NCBI RefSeq assembly: GCF_000179615.1
Contig: NZ_AEDD01000013.1
Span: forward strand, 1-64,000
Length of the DNA: 64,000 nucleotides
Direction: 5' to 3'
Source: Paenibacillus curdlanolyticus YK9
Lineage (GTDB): Bacteria > Bacillota > Bacilli > Paenibacillales > Paenibacillaceae
Shown here: piece after piece, positions 16,941 to 26,566 of the stretch
Layout of the letters: each line of letters begins with the position of its first letter
How positions within the stretch are numbered: position 1 is the stretch's first letter
Program-made: the position numbers and the translations under genes
Notes under the pieces: model-generated
Database searches by the model: none
The model's input: only the letters and a program-made list of their open reading frames with translations
What the model was told of the DNA's origin: nothing

Positions 16941-17137
16941 CTGTGTCTGTCCCCCTCTTCTCATCGTCCGAGCCTTCCTGAACTTCGGTTGCGAAAGGTT
17001 CTACGCTCATTATAGGGCCCGCAAGACGGGTCCCAACAGGAACGGAATTATCGGGATTTGTTCACTATTATTCGAATTTCCGATACTATTCACTTTCTTG
17101 CGATCGACTGTTCACAAATTTATGAATACGCTTACAC
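16941..17137 (-). promoter_or_regulatory. Upstream region of the sialic-acid operon with a cre-like site
   Basis: TGAATACGCTTACA at 17123-17136 matches the Bacillus catabolite-responsive consensus TGWAANCGNTNWCA at 13 of 14 positions. Downstream toward nanQ, three minus-strand direct repeats of the type GTGAACAG occur at 17108-17115, 17086-17093 and 17058-17065; these could be sites for the AraC-type regulator encoded next door. I could not choose a confident -35/-10 pair. Confidence 0.5.
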
Positions 17138-17165
17138 AAAAAGAGCCCCCCGATCATCGGGGAGC
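17138..17165 (-). terminator. Terminator of the YesMN-type two-component genes
   Basis: The minus strand carries GCTCCCCGATGATCGGGGGGC followed by TCTTTTTG. It lies just past the response-regulator stop, separating that gene from the nan operon, which therefore starts from its own promoter. Confidence 0.8.
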
Positions 17166-17175
17166 AGAATGCGCG

Positions 17176-18366
17176 CTATTTTTTCTGATGCAACGCTCGA
17201 TATTTCTGGGGGCTGACGCCTTTTATTTTTTTGAAAATGCGGCCGAAATAATTGATGTTCTCATATCCGACCTGCTCTGCAATCCAATAGCTCGGGTGGT
17301 TCGTCTGTTCAAGATAAGCAGCCGCTTGCTCGATGCGCATGGCGTTAATCCAATCCGTGAACCCAAGGCCCGTCTCCTTCTTAAAAATCGTACTCAAGTA
17401 GCTTTCGCTCATATTAATCATGGCTGCCGCCTGCTTGAGCGATAGCTCCATCGTATAATTGGCGCCCATATAATCCAGCAATCGCTTGATATCCTCGCGC
17501 GACGGCTCGCGCCTGCCCTGACCGGCCACCGATGCGATTGCAGCCGCATAGAAATCGGCAATCTCCTCCCAGCCGGTTAACACGCCGCTCCATTCCGCCG
17601 ATAGCGTTATGCCGAGCAGCTGCTGCGATGCGCTGACAAGATGGCTTACGGTCCGCTCCAGCTCTCCCTCGTCATAGGCTGGCAGAGCTAGCAGAGCAAC
17701 CAGCCCTGCGCTTTCTATGGCGATAGGCGATGCGCCCAGCACCTCCCCCAGCTCCGCCAAGACCAAATGCTCCAGCAGCCGAATCGCCGATTGCGCCATT
17801 GCGCCGTCCCGGATCTGCTTCACCGACAATACAAGAAGAACGCTTGTCGCTGGCAGCTCCTCTTCGCCTGCAGCATCCGGCTTCTCGCCTGAAATCCAAG
17901 CCCCCAATCGCCGCGTTAAGCCCTCTTTATCGTTCTCCTTCAAGCTCGTCCCCTGTTGTTCGGGAGCACTTGTCTGCGTAACGCTATCGGCTAATTTGGC
18001 TGAGGCTTCAATCAGCAGCTCCAGCAGCTCCGAAGGCTTCATCGATGTCTTCAGCAAATAGTCCTCCACGCCGAGCTTCATCGCCTTGCGGACATAGTCG
18101 AATTCATTGTGGCTGCTCAGTACGATGGCTAACGTCTGTGGATATCGCTTCTTCACGATCTCGATCAGCTCCAAGCCATCCATGCGCGGCATGACGATAT
18201 CGGTCAGCAAAATATCCGGGATTTGCCGCTCCATCAGCTCAAGCGCCTTCTCTCCGTCCGGCGCGTCACCGATAAACTCGAAGCCATGCTTCTCCCAGTC
18301 GATCAGCGATTTGATCCCCAACCGCACCAGCAGCTCATCGTCGACCAGCATCACCTTCATCTTCAT
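17176..18366 (-). CDS. AraC-type response regulator (YesN-like)
   Basis: A 396-residue cytoplasmic transcription factor. The receiver domain (residues ~4-120) has MLVDDELLVRLG, phospho-Asp in PDILLTDIVMPRMDG and Lys in VEDYLLKTSM. A ~160-residue middle region follows, then a C-terminal AraC double helix-turn-helix (SLKQAAAMINMSESYLSTIF, then INYFGRIFKKIKGVSPQKYR). GGGAGG precedes the ATG. It is three bases after the sensor-kinase gene. Position directly upstream of the nan genes suggests it activates them when the kinase senses an extracellular sugar or its binding protein. Confidence 0.92.
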   Translation of the reverse strand: MKMKVMLVDDELLVRLGIKSLIDWEKHGFEFIGDAPDGEKALELMERQIPDILLTDIVMPRMDGLELIEIVKKRYPQTLAIVLSSHNEFDYVRKAMKLGVEDYLLKTSMKPSELLELLIEASAKLADSVTQTSAPEQQGTSLKENDKEGLTRRLGAWISGEKPDAAGEEELPATSVLLVLSVKQIRDGAMAQSAIRLLEHLVLAELGEVLGASPIAIESAGLVALLALPAYDEGELERTVSHLVSASQQLLGITLSAEWSGVLTGWEEIADFYAAAIASVAGQGRREPSREDIKRLLDYMGANYTMELSLKQAAAMINMSESYLSTIFKKETGLGFTDWINAMRIEQAAAYLEQTNHPSYWIAEQVGYENINYFGRIFKKIKGVSPQKYRALHQKK

Positions 18367-18369
18367 CGT

Positions 18370-20106
18370 TTATCCCTCCCGTCTCTTTAGAGGCAAAATG
18401 CATTGCACCCGCGTACCGTTATCCTTCATGCTTTCGATTCGAATGCCAAAATCATCCCCATATTGCAGCCGAATCCGGTCATGCACATTTTTAATGCCGA
18501 TCCGCTCCGGCGGAGCAGCGGTTGCATCAGCAGCCAGCCGCTCGCGAATAAGCTTCAACCGCTCCTCGTCCATGCCAACCCCGTTGTCCCGCACTTCCAG
18601 CATAAATTGCCCGCTATCGCCTTGCGCCTGCAGCATGATCCGTCCTGCTTCGTTCGAAGGCTCGATGCCATGCATCAGACTATTTTCGATAATAGGCTGC
18701 AGCATAATCTGGATCACCTCTTGCTCCATCCACTCCTCAGCGATATCGAATTCCAGCGTCAGATCAGGAAACTTCATCTTCATCAAGCCAACGTAATTCT
18801 CGATGTAGCTTAGCTCTTGGCGCAATGGAATAAGGCTGCTTCCCCTGCCGACGCTGCCTTCCAGAATGCCGCCCAGATTGGAAAGCATATCGCCGACCTC
18901 GCCGTCGTTGCGAATGTAAGCCATCCATTTGATATTGTTCAGCGTGTTCAGAATGAAATGAGGATTAATCTGCGCTTGCAGCGCACGGAAGCGCATGTCC
19001 TCCTTCTGCTCGTACTCCTCCTTCACCCGAATCAGCAGTCCCCGAATCTCCTTCACCATCTTGTTGTAGGTTTCGATAAGCGAAGCGATTTCCTGCGGAC
19101 CCGATACCGATAAGGTCGAATGGAATCCCTTGTCCTCCAGCTCGCGCATCCGTTTCCTAAGCAGCTTAAGCGGCTTCGATATCCCGTAAGCAATCGACAT
19201 CGTAATAAGCAGGAATACGATAAGAATAAGAATGAACAAAATAATATTCGTATGGCGGATGTCGTAAATTTCTTTGAAAACCGTATCGTACGGAACTACC
19301 TGGACAATCTTCCAGCCATTCATCTGTACCGTATCGTAATTGACGATCCACTTTCGCCCGTTTTTCTCGATAATTTCTTGCCCGTTCCGGCCCGCGCTTA
19401 CGCTATGCATGTAGCTTTCCTTCGATAGGCTTTGGCCTACCATCGCCTTCGTCGGGCTCGACACGACCGTTCCCGCCTGATCGACGAGATACACTTCGCC
19501 CTTCAGGCCCTTCAAATAGCCGCGAATGTCTGTCTCGTTCACGCTAAAGGCGACCATGCCAATATTTTGGGAGCTCTGAAGCTCCGTTATCGTCTTCACA
19601 AGCGTGATGATCGGCTTACGATCCAAGTAGAGCCGCTCTTTATGATTGAAAAACCATTTTTGCTGATATGGCTTGCTCATCATTTGCCGATACCAGGTGG
19701 CGCCTATGTATTCTTGAAGCAGGTTTTCCGTCAGGTAGCTCGTGCTTAGCCAATTGCCCTTGCGGTCGAATAACGTCACATCCGTATTCGTAAAATAGGA
19801 GCTATGCAGCCGGTTAAGCACCGCATCGTTCAACCGCAGCTTTTCATAAGGACTGAATGCTTCCGGCTCCTTCAGCAGCTTCGTGATCGTCGGATTCGTC
19901 GCGATGCTGAGAGAGGATTGCAGCATGTCCTCCAGAAACAGCTCGATGTTGAAATTGACCAAATACAACGAGTCCTGCGCGGCACTGCCGATCTTCTGCT
20001 CAATCACGTTTTCCAGCTTTTTATTCATCCAATTGAAGGTTAGAATAAATGGAATTATAAGGAATACTAATGTTGAAAAGAAGATTTTGTAACGGATTGA
20101 GTTCAT
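18370..20106 (-). CDS. Sensor histidine kinase (YesM/LytS-like)
   Basis: A 578-residue membrane kinase. It has an N-terminal membrane helix (IFFSTLVFLIIPFILTF), an extracellular sensor domain of about 250 residues, a second helix (IILFILILIVFLLITMSIAY), a HAMP linker (LRKRMRELEDKGF), the phospho-acceptor His in FRALQAQINPHFILNTLNN, and an ATPase domain with N-box IIENSLMHGI and G-box DNGVGM and IGIKNVHDR. The His-kinase family is the one that pairs with AraC-type regulators. It is co-transcribed with the regulator that follows and is likely the sensor for the adjacent sialic-acid system. Confidence 0.93.
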   Translation of the reverse strand: MNSIRYKIFFSTLVFLIIPFILTFNWMNKKLENVIEQKIGSAAQDSLYLVNFNIELFLEDMLQSSLSIATNPTITKLLKEPEAFSPYEKLRLNDAVLNRLHSSYFTNTDVTLFDRKGNWLSTSYLTENLLQEYIGATWYRQMMSKPYQQKWFFNHKERLYLDRKPIITLVKTITELQSSQNIGMVAFSVNETDIRGYLKGLKGEVYLVDQAGTVVSSPTKAMVGQSLSKESYMHSVSAGRNGQEIIEKNGRKWIVNYDTVQMNGWKIVQVVPYDTVFKEIYDIRHTNIILFILILIVFLLITMSIAYGISKPLKLLRKRMRELEDKGFHSTLSVSGPQEIASLIETYNKMVKEIRGLLIRVKEEYEQKEDMRFRALQAQINPHFILNTLNNIKWMAYIRNDGEVGDMLSNLGGILEGSVGRGSSLIPLRQELSYIENYVGLMKMKFPDLTLEFDIAEEWMEQEVIQIMLQPIIENSLMHGIEPSNEAGRIMLQAQGDSGQFMLEVRDNGVGMDEERLKLIRERLAADATAAPPERIGIKNVHDRIRLQYGDDFGIRIESMKDNGTRVQCILPLKRREG

Positions 20107-20192
20107 GATTTCCTCACTCCTTTCGGCCGATTACTCATCATTATCTAGATATTATACTTTATCGTTTCCAATCGCCAATTGATTTAATGATA

Positions 20193-20233
20193 GCAAAAAC
20201 ACCTTAATCAGCAAGGCAGCCGATTAAGGTGTT
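20193..20233 (-). terminator. Terminator of the DrrAB-type exporter operon
   Basis: Perfect 12-base stem AACACCTTAATC (20198-20209) with GATTAAGGTGTT (20222-20233) and five T on the minus strand after the stem. Located past the permease stop at 20290. Confidence 0.92.
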
Positions 20234-20289
20234 CGGAGAAGCGGAGGCGCCGGATGAGGCGATCCGCAGATGAAGTTTTTATGCGGCTC

Positions 20290-21105
20290 CTACGTCCGTC
20301 GCATATAAGCGCGTACTGTGAGCGGCGCGAATACCGCTACGATAACAATAGCGCCGATGAGCGCGATCACGAGATCTGAGCCGGCAGTGCCTGCGTTCGT
20401 CAGATCACGGACAGCCGTAACGAGATGCGAGATTGGATTGATGTTAACAAACCATTGCAGCCATTTCGGCATCGTTTCAACAGGCACGAATGCATTCGAG
20501 AGGAACGTGAGCGGGAATAATACCAGCATGGAAATGCCTTGCACGCTCGAAGCTGTACGTGCAATGACGCCGAAGAAAGCGAAGATCCAGCTAATAGCCC
20601 ATGAGCAGAAAATGACGAGCAGTGCAGCGATCGCAACATAGCCGAACCCGCCGTCAGGACGGTAACCCATAATATAGCCCATGCCGAACGTAAGCACGGT
20701 AGCGATCGTGTACCGAATCGTATCCGCCAACAACGCCCCCGCTAATGGGGCTATGCGCGCAATAGGCAGCGATTTGAATCGATCGAATACGCCTTTATCC
20801 ATGTCCTCGCGCAGCTGAACGCCGGTCACGATTGAGGTTGTAATAACCGTCTGGACGAGAATGCCGGGAATAATAACAGGCAAGTAGCTTTGCACATCAC
20901 CGGAGATCGCACCGCCGAAAATGTACGTAAACATGAGCGTAAAAATGATCGGCTGAAGCGTTACGTCGAATAGCTGCTCTGGCGTGCGGCGGAGCTTCAG
21001 CAAGCCGCGATAAGCCATCGTTAACGAATGTCGGACCGACTGGCCAAAGCTCGTGTGGTTTTTCAGCTTGCGGCCTGCGCCTGGTTTAATCGTTGTCGTA
21101 TTCAT
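20290..21105 (-). CDS. ABC-2 type exporter permease (DrrB-like)
   Basis: A 271-residue membrane protein with six helices: the pattern GISMLVLFPLTFLSNAFVP, followed by WLQWFVNINPISHLVTAVRD, is typical of daunorubicin-resistance-type ABC-2 permeases. The N-terminus has the cytoplasmic helix HSLTMAYRGLLKLRRTPEQL. Its start overlaps the stop of the ATPase gene by four bases (ATGA), so the two are translated together. It probably exports a hydrophobic drug, lipid or natural product; the substrate is unknown. Confidence 0.88.
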   Translation of the reverse strand: MNTTTIKPGAGRKLKNHTSFGQSVRHSLTMAYRGLLKLRRTPEQLFDVTLQPIIFTLMFTYIFGGAISGDVQSYLPVIIPGILVQTVITTSIVTGVQLREDMDKGVFDRFKSLPIARIAPLAGALLADTIRYTIATVLTFGMGYIMGYRPDGGFGYVAIAALLVIFCSWAISWIFAFFGVIARTASSVQGISMLVLFPLTFLSNAFVPVETMPKWLQWFVNINPISHLVTAVRDLTNAGTAGSDLVIALIGAIVIVAVFAPLTVRAYMRRT

Positions 21106-22097
21106 ACTCTTGCCACCTCTTGTTTATTCGATTCATTGGACGCTTGCGATGCGCCTTCGCCTGTAATCGTTAAGAATACTTCATCGAGCGTAGGCTTTTG
21201 CACGCTCATCTCTGCCAATTGAATGCCCGCCGAGCGCAGCTCGATCAACAGGTCGGTCACGAGATCGACATTCGCCATCGGAGCCGTAATTCGGCCAGCT
21301 TCCGACGACACGCTGGATTGGACGCTCAGCACCTGCTCGATCTTCCTGCGTGCAATCTCGATATCCTGCGGATCTTGGACTCTCAGATGCAAAGACGAGT
21401 TGCCGACAGATGCTTTCAGCTCATCAACCGTGCCTTCCGCCACAACATGGCCGCGATCAATCACCGCGATCCGATCCGCCAACTGGTCTGCCTCATCGAG
21501 ATACTGCGTTGTCAGCAAGACCGTCGAGCCTGTTTTCACCAATCGGCGAATCGTTTCCCACATCTGCGCTCTTGTGCGCGGGTCTAAGCCTGTCGTCGGT
21601 TCGTCGAGGAAAATAAGCGGCGGCTGTGCGATCAGGCTCGCTGCAAGATCCAGACGGCGACGCATGCCGCCGGAGAAATTTTTGAGCGGGCGCTTCGCGG
21701 CTTCGGTCAATCCGAACTCCTCCAGCAGCTCCTCTGATTTGCGGCGTGCTTCCTTGCCTCCGAGCCCAAGCAGCCGGGAAAAAATAATGAGGTTCTCCGT
21801 TGCGCTCAGCGACTCGTCGACCGATGCATACTGACCGGTCACGCCAATCAATTGACGGACGATTTGCGACTCCTTCACGACATCGTGACCGAAAATTTTA
21901 GCCGATCCCGCATCCGGTCTTAGCAAGGTTGCCAGCATACGAATCGTCGTTGTTTTGCCTGCGCCGTTCGGGCCAAGCACGCCGTAGATCGAACCGGTCT
22001 TAACCTTCAAATTTACGCCATCCACCGCGCGGTTATCGCCGAACGTTTTGACGAGTCCGTGCGCTTCGACTGCCCAATCGTTATGTTCTTGTTTCAT
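21102..22097 (-). CDS. ABC exporter ATPase (DrrA-like)
   Basis: A 331-residue ATPase. Walker A is GPNGAGKTTT, the signature is NFSGGMRRRLD, Walker B is PLIFLDEPTTGLD, and the switch His-equivalent region is LLTTQYLDEADQLADRIAV. The C-terminal ~85 residues are the DrrA-type extension ending in MSVQKPTLDEVFLTITG. The start at 22097 (MKQEHNDWAVEA) is preferred because GGAGG lies eight bases upstream; the earlier in-frame ATG has none. It forms an operon with the permease. The upstream gap 22098-22371 shows no further gene or clear promoter. Confidence 0.92.
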   Translation of the reverse strand: MKQEHNDWAVEAHGLVKTFGDNRAVDGVNLKVKTGSIYGVLGPNGAGKTTTIRMLATLLRPDAGSAKIFGHDVVKESQIVRQLIGVTGQYASVDESLSATENLIIFSRLLGLGGKEARRKSEELLEEFGLTEAAKRPLKNFSGGMRRRLDLAASLIAQPPLIFLDEPTTGLDPRTRAQMWETIRRLVKTGSTVLLTTQYLDEADQLADRIAVIDRGHVVAEGTVDELKASVGNSSLHLRVQDPQDIEIARRKIEQVLSVQSSVSSEAGRITAPMANVDLVTDLLIELRSAGIQLAEMSVQKPTLDEVFLTITGEGASQASNESNKQEVARV

Positions 22098-22371
22098 TGT
22101 TAATTCCTCCAATTCAACTGTTGATAATGTGATCATACCGCTCGTTTATAAACTGAATTTAAACAGCGTTAAAATAACGGCCTGCATCATGAGATTTACT
22201 TATCCGACCCACGCAAAGCACAGCCTGATCAATTAGAAACGATTAATCGGCTGCCCGTTAAGGCGCAGGAATCGAAATGCGCCAGCGTAACCAATGGTAC
22301 TATAACGGGGAAGCCCCTAACAGGCACTCCGGAATGAATGAAGCTCCGCCTCGCGAAGGAGAACAAATGCC

Positions 22372-22410
22372 AAATGCCCCGAAGGTCCATTAGAGGCCCT
22401 CGGGGCATTT
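22372..22410 (-). terminator. Probable terminator of the chitinase gene
   Basis: Eleven-base stem AAATGCCCCGA (22372-22382) with TCGGGGCATTT (22400-22410), 11 bases past the chitinase stop. The T-tract on the minus strand is weak (ATTTGTT). Confidence 0.7.
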
Positions 22411-22421
22411 CGTTCATTTTT

Positions 22422-25400
22422 TCAGTTCGCTAAACCAACGTTTCTCAGCAGCTTCATGACGAGCACTGTCGCTTGCGACTTCGTTACTTTCGCCTGCGGA
22501 GCGAGCTTGTCGGCCGAAACGCCGTTCAATATTCCCTGCTCCACGAGAATCGCGAGCGACGCTTGCGCATAGGTGGAGACGGCCGCTTTATCCGTGAACC
22601 GATCCAAAACTGCGGAATCTGCAACTGTCTTCTCGCCCGCATACGCCAGTGCTTTCGCGAGAATGACCGCGAAGTCCTCGCGCGTGACGGCGGCATTCGG
22701 ATCGAAGAAGCCGTTCCCTCTGCCGTTCACGAGGCCCGCCTGCTTAGCTGCTGCGATGTCCGCTGCGAATGCTGAACCAGCGTCAACGTCCTTGAAAGCT
22801 GTTTCAGCTGCCGTTGCCGACTTCTCCGGCAAAATGCCGAGCGCTCTGACGATAAGCGACGCGACTTCCGCGCGCGTAAGCTCGCGTGAGCCCCCGAACA
22901 AGCCTACTGAATCAGCTTCGACGACTAGCCTTGAAGCAGCGGCTTCAACATCCTTTTTCGCCCATACCGGCAATGCATCCGTGTAGGAAACAGACGTTTT
23001 CACAATGCCGTAGACGCTATTGCCCTGCCGCTTCAGCTCTGCGGAAACCGTACCATCGCTGTTGTCGGCGAACAGAACGGGCACGGGACGCAGCTCATTC
23101 GACTCTGGCACATAAACGACTCCGGCCGCATGGCTCTGATCGAGGCCAGACGCCTTCAGCTTGAACAGGTGCGAGAGGAACCGATTGTTGAAGTTCTCGA
23201 TTTCGGCGTACGAGCCGTCTGACTGCTTGCTTTCAATCTGGAAGGCAACTGGCGATGCGATGGATGAATACCCGCCTAGCTCCAACAGCTTCTTCCATGC
23301 TTCCAAGGTCTTCTGGTCCGGCTCCCCAATCGTGATGCGGATATCCTTATCCGTAGGAAGCGAAAGGATCGGAATGTCGAAGGATATATCATTCCAACGG
23401 ATGACTAGCGCTGCATCGTTACCTTTGGCAGCGATTGCGGCTACAATCTCCTTCGATACGGCGATTTGAATTTGCTTCGCTTCACCGTCAATGATGACAG
23501 GAATCTCAGATGACGAGGAAGCTTGAATCGCCCTCAGGGCAGCGTCCGTCGGCAAGCTAATTGCCAGCCTTTCTCCTTCCTTCACGCTCCGCGTCTCCAG
23601 CCCTACCTTCACAGAAGACTGGAACGTTATCCCCGATGGCACGACCGGCGGCTGGATCGTCTTCACAGCCAAAACGCTGCTGAACATCGAAACATTGCGC
23701 AGGACGCCGCCAGCCTTTTCGACCGCAAGCACTTCAATGCTGTAATTCGTCTCCGGCGCAAGACCTGTCAATGTGAATGACGTACCGGAGGTCGTCCCCG
23801 CCAGCACTTTGCCGACATAGACCTCATAAGCGGTCGCTCTCGTCGATGCATGCCACTTCACTTCAATCGTATTGCTTCCAACCGTGGCAGCTTTCAGCTC
23901 CGTCGGAGCAGCTAGCGCATCGGCATTCGGCTGCCCATTGATCGGCAAATCCTTCGCCAATCGCGTCGTTAGCGTCCGATTGCGGTCGCCGCTAATTTCC
24001 CAGCTCATGACGCCTGGCAAATCAAGCGACTTCGCGAGCGAAGCGATGTACATCATCGACGCTTCGTCGTTATAGGTGAGGAAGACGCCGTTCGCCGGAT
24101 TGAACAGCGAGGCCGCTTTAGACGCTTCGTTCCATTGCTTGGCATAGCCCTCATGATTCAAATAATTTTCCTCGATATCGGTGAAGTCGAACGCGCCGTT
24201 CTCCCAGGTGCCGAATGGCGCCGAGCTCTGGCAGGTTTGATACTCGCCGGCTGCCGGACATCCTATCCAACCTTTTCCATAAAACGGAATGCCGATTTGC
24301 ACCTTGTAATGCGGTACGCCGCCGTTCAGCTCGCCCAACACACCGCCAAGCGTATTGTTGCGTGGCGCGTAATCTTTGGGATGCTTTGTGTCGTAATAAA
24401 GCGGTGAATTATGGTGAGCAAACGGCTCCCAGCTTCCGCTGTAGTCATACGTCATGATGTTTATAAAATCGAGATAACGCGACGAATCGGCCAGCTTCGC
24501 ATTCGTGACGAAGTTGTCGCCTTGCGATGCAGCAATCGTCTGCAAATAATATTTGCCATCCTCCGAGCCGGCAGCGTCAAGCGCTTCACGCACGGTCTGG
24601 ACCATCAGAGCAAAATTGTCCCGATCCTCCGGACCTCGCGCGTTGTCGTCCTCGCCGCCCTCCACCGGGTATTCCCAGTCGATATCTAACCCGTCCAGCA
24701 TATAAGCTCGCAGGAAATCCACGACGGAATTCGCGAACGCGCGCCGCGTCTCCTCGGTCCGCGCCATGTTCGAGAAATTGTTCGACCAGGACCAGCCGCC
24801 GACGGAAATGAGCAGCTTCAGATGAGGATTCGCATCCCGAATCGCCGCCCACTCTGCGAAGAGCGGCAGATCTGTCGTCGGATCGCCGACGATCATTTCG
24901 CCGTCAAAGACGTAATCCTTCTGCAGCGGCACGTTATCGTTCTGGCAAGCGGCCGCGCCTGAGCCGAAGCCCTTCCAGCACAAATCCGCAAAAGCGAAAT
25001 TCAAATGCGTAAGCTGCGAAACATCGACGTCCGCAGGCTTGAAGTTGCGCGCTGTTTCGCTTGCGGACCACAGGGTATAGTACGACACAAGGTTATAATC
25101 AGCGCCGGGGACGACTCTCGCCGTCTCGCTGTCAGGCGACCGCCAGAGCGCGTTTTTGGCGACAACCTTAAATGAGTAAGCATGCCCTTCCTGCAACCCC
25201 GATGCAACGTAACGATTCTCATTGCTTGAACCGATCAGCGCGCCGTCCGCAAAAATATCGTAGCCTGTCGCGCCCGGCGACTCTGCCCATCCGAGCGACA
25301 CAGCCGTACGCGTTGCGGTCACCGCTTGCACATCCCGAGGCGCAGCAAGCTCTCCCCATTTGATCGTTACCGCATTGCTTGTCTTCGATGTTTTGGGCAG

Positions 25401-26060
25401 GTTTTGCGCCGCTACCTCGAATGTATAAACAGCGCCCGTGACGGTAACATCCGCGGGCAGCGAATAGGTAACGGTATTGGAGCCGTCCCATACTCCCTGC
25501 TTCCATGCGCCATTGACGTAGAAATCATAGCCATTCGCGCCGGGACTGCCTGTCCATTGCAGCGTTATGCCCGTCTCGGTAACCGCCGTTGTGCGGAGGT
25601 GCGAAGGCGCTGCGAGCGGCGGCTCGGGATAAGCGCTCGTGTCCGGCGCGGTCGTAAACTCGAGCACATTGCTCTTATACGCAAGGGACGGCCGATCAGC
25701 GTACCATGTAATGTAAATGCGGTACGTCGTATTCGGCGTCAGCCCGCCAATCGTCTGGTTGCCGCGATCCCCCCAGGTAAGCCAAGCGTTCGTATCCGCA
25801 TTCCAAATATCGATATCGTTGTTGTTGGAAGCATCGCCAACCAGATCCCAAGCGATTTTCGCCGTGTTATGCGTAATCAAGTCGTTGCCGTTGTCATCCT
25901 TGGCGATGTGAAGATTCGCAGGCCCGATTTTTCCAGCATCACTGCCCCCTGCTTCTGCATGGACATGCGGCGGCGTGAAAGCAAGAAGACCTACCAGCAA
26001 AACAAACACGAGGTAGACTTCGAGGGACAGCGCATATTTTTTTATCATGGATAATTTCAA
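22422..26060 (-). CDS. Secreted GH18 chitinase with FN3 and S-layer-homology modules
   Basis: Extracellular endo-chitinase anchored on the cell wall. From the proposed start the order is: signal peptide (to about residue 36), three FN3-like domains (~40-135, ~150-235, ~240-320), GH18 barrel (~322-690) with LDGLDIDWEYP, where Glu463 is the acid and the DxxDxDxE motif is complete, a fourth FN3 (~710-795), a ~220-residue region I cannot assign, and SLH modules in the last ~190 residues (for example FKDVDAGSAFAADIAAAKQA and FFDPNAAVTREDFAVILA). The start is a TTG at 26060: AGAGGTG lies just upstream. The ATG four codons later is the alternative; an ATG at 26123 has no site. SLH modules bind pyruvylated wall polymers, so chitin fragments would be made at the cell surface, near GlcNAc-type transport genes elsewhere in the window. 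Confidence 0.92.
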   Translation of the reverse strand: MKLSMIKKYALSLEVYLVFVLLVGLLAFTPPHVHAEAGGSDAGKIGPANLHIAKDDNGNDLITHNTAKIAWDLVGDASNNNDIDIWNADTNAWLTWGDRGNQTIGGLTPNTTYRIYITWYADRPSLAYKSNVLEFTTAPDTSAYPEPPLAAPSHLRTTAVTETGITLQWTGSPGANGYDFYVNGAWKQGVWDGSNTVTYSLPADVTVTGAVYTFEVAAQNLPKTSKTSNAVTIKWGELAAPRDVQAVTATRTAVSLGWAESPGATGYDIFADGALIGSSNENRYVASGLQEGHAYSFKVVAKNALWRSPDSETARVVPGADYNLVSYYTLWSASETARNFKPADVDVSQLTHLNFAFADLCWKGFGSGAAACQNDNVPLQKDYVFDGEMIVGDPTTDLPLFAEWAAIRDANPHLKLLISVGGWSWSNNFSNMARTEETRRAFANSVVDFLRAYMLDGLDIDWEYPVEGGEDDNARGPEDRDNFALMVQTVREALDAAGSEDGKYYLQTIAASQGDNFVTNAKLADSSRYLDFINIMTYDYSGSWEPFAHHNSPLYYDTKHPKDYAPRNNTLGGVLGELNGGVPHYKVQIGIPFYGKGWIGCPAAGEYQTCQSSAPFGTWENGAFDFTDIEENYLNHEGYAKQWNEASKAASLFNPANGVFLTYNDEASMMYIASLAKSLDLPGVMSWEISGDRNRTLTTRLAKDLPINGQPNADALAAPTELKAATVGSNTIEVKWHASTRATAYEVYVGKVLAGTTSGTSFTLTGLAPETNYSIEVLAVEKAGGVLRNVSMFSSVLAVKTIQPPVVPSGITFQSSVKVGLETRSVKEGERLAISLPTDAALRAIQASSSSEIPVIIDGEAKQIQIAVSKEIVAAIAAKGNDAALVIRWNDISFDIPILSLPTDKDIRITIGEPDQKTLEAWKKLLELGGYSSIASPVAFQIESKQSDGSYAEIENFNNRFLSHLFKLKASGLDQSHAAGVVYVPESNELRPVPVLFADNSDGTVSAELKRQGNSVYGIVKTSVSYTDALPVWAKKDVEAAASRLVVEADSVGLFGGSRELTRAEVASLIVRALGILPEKSATAAETAFKDVDAGSAFAADIAAAKQAGLVNGRGNGFFDPNAAVTREDFAVILAKALAYAGEKTVADSAVLDRFTDKAAVSTYAQASLAILVEQGILNGVSADKLAPQAKVTKSQATVLVMKLLRNVGLAN

Positions 26061-26123
26061 TAGAATCACCTCTATCGGATGAAGTAGGTGGAGCATGATA
26101 CAAGGCACATTTGTTGCGGACAT

Positions 26124-26566
26124 AAGGGAAAGTCACAGAGATGCGAATGCAGAGGAATGCTGGGGCACAAAACGAGGTCAAGCTGCGTAACGCGCATGAA
26201 TCACCACCAAGTAATTTATGTAATTAATGTAATTTACTTCTTATTTATATTTTGGAGCATAAAGGAGTACGGGGTAAGGTGCACAATTCTATTATTAGGG
26301 GATAATTTAATACGAGCGAGAGGAAAAATGCAGAATGTGAGGTGCGGAAGGGTAAGCGATGTGCAGGCGCGAGGCTTAACTCGGACGAGATTCTCTTTGT
26401 TTTCTGTGCGGGTCGCTCGTTCTCCTTTGGCGAGAAATGAGAGGTTTCGTCGAACGGGGGACGCGGAGGCATTGGGGTACGGGCAGAAGGATGCAAAAGG
26501 CGCGCGAGGACCATGCTGGGCATATATTCCACAAGCAGCATACCACATGCCCCCGGCTTCGGCGGC
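26124..26566. other. Gene-free stretch upstream of the chitinase
   Basis: Open frames here lack ribosome sites and recognisable protein patterns. The chitinase promoter should lie near its left end, but I see no clear -35/-10 pair. Confidence 0.4.
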
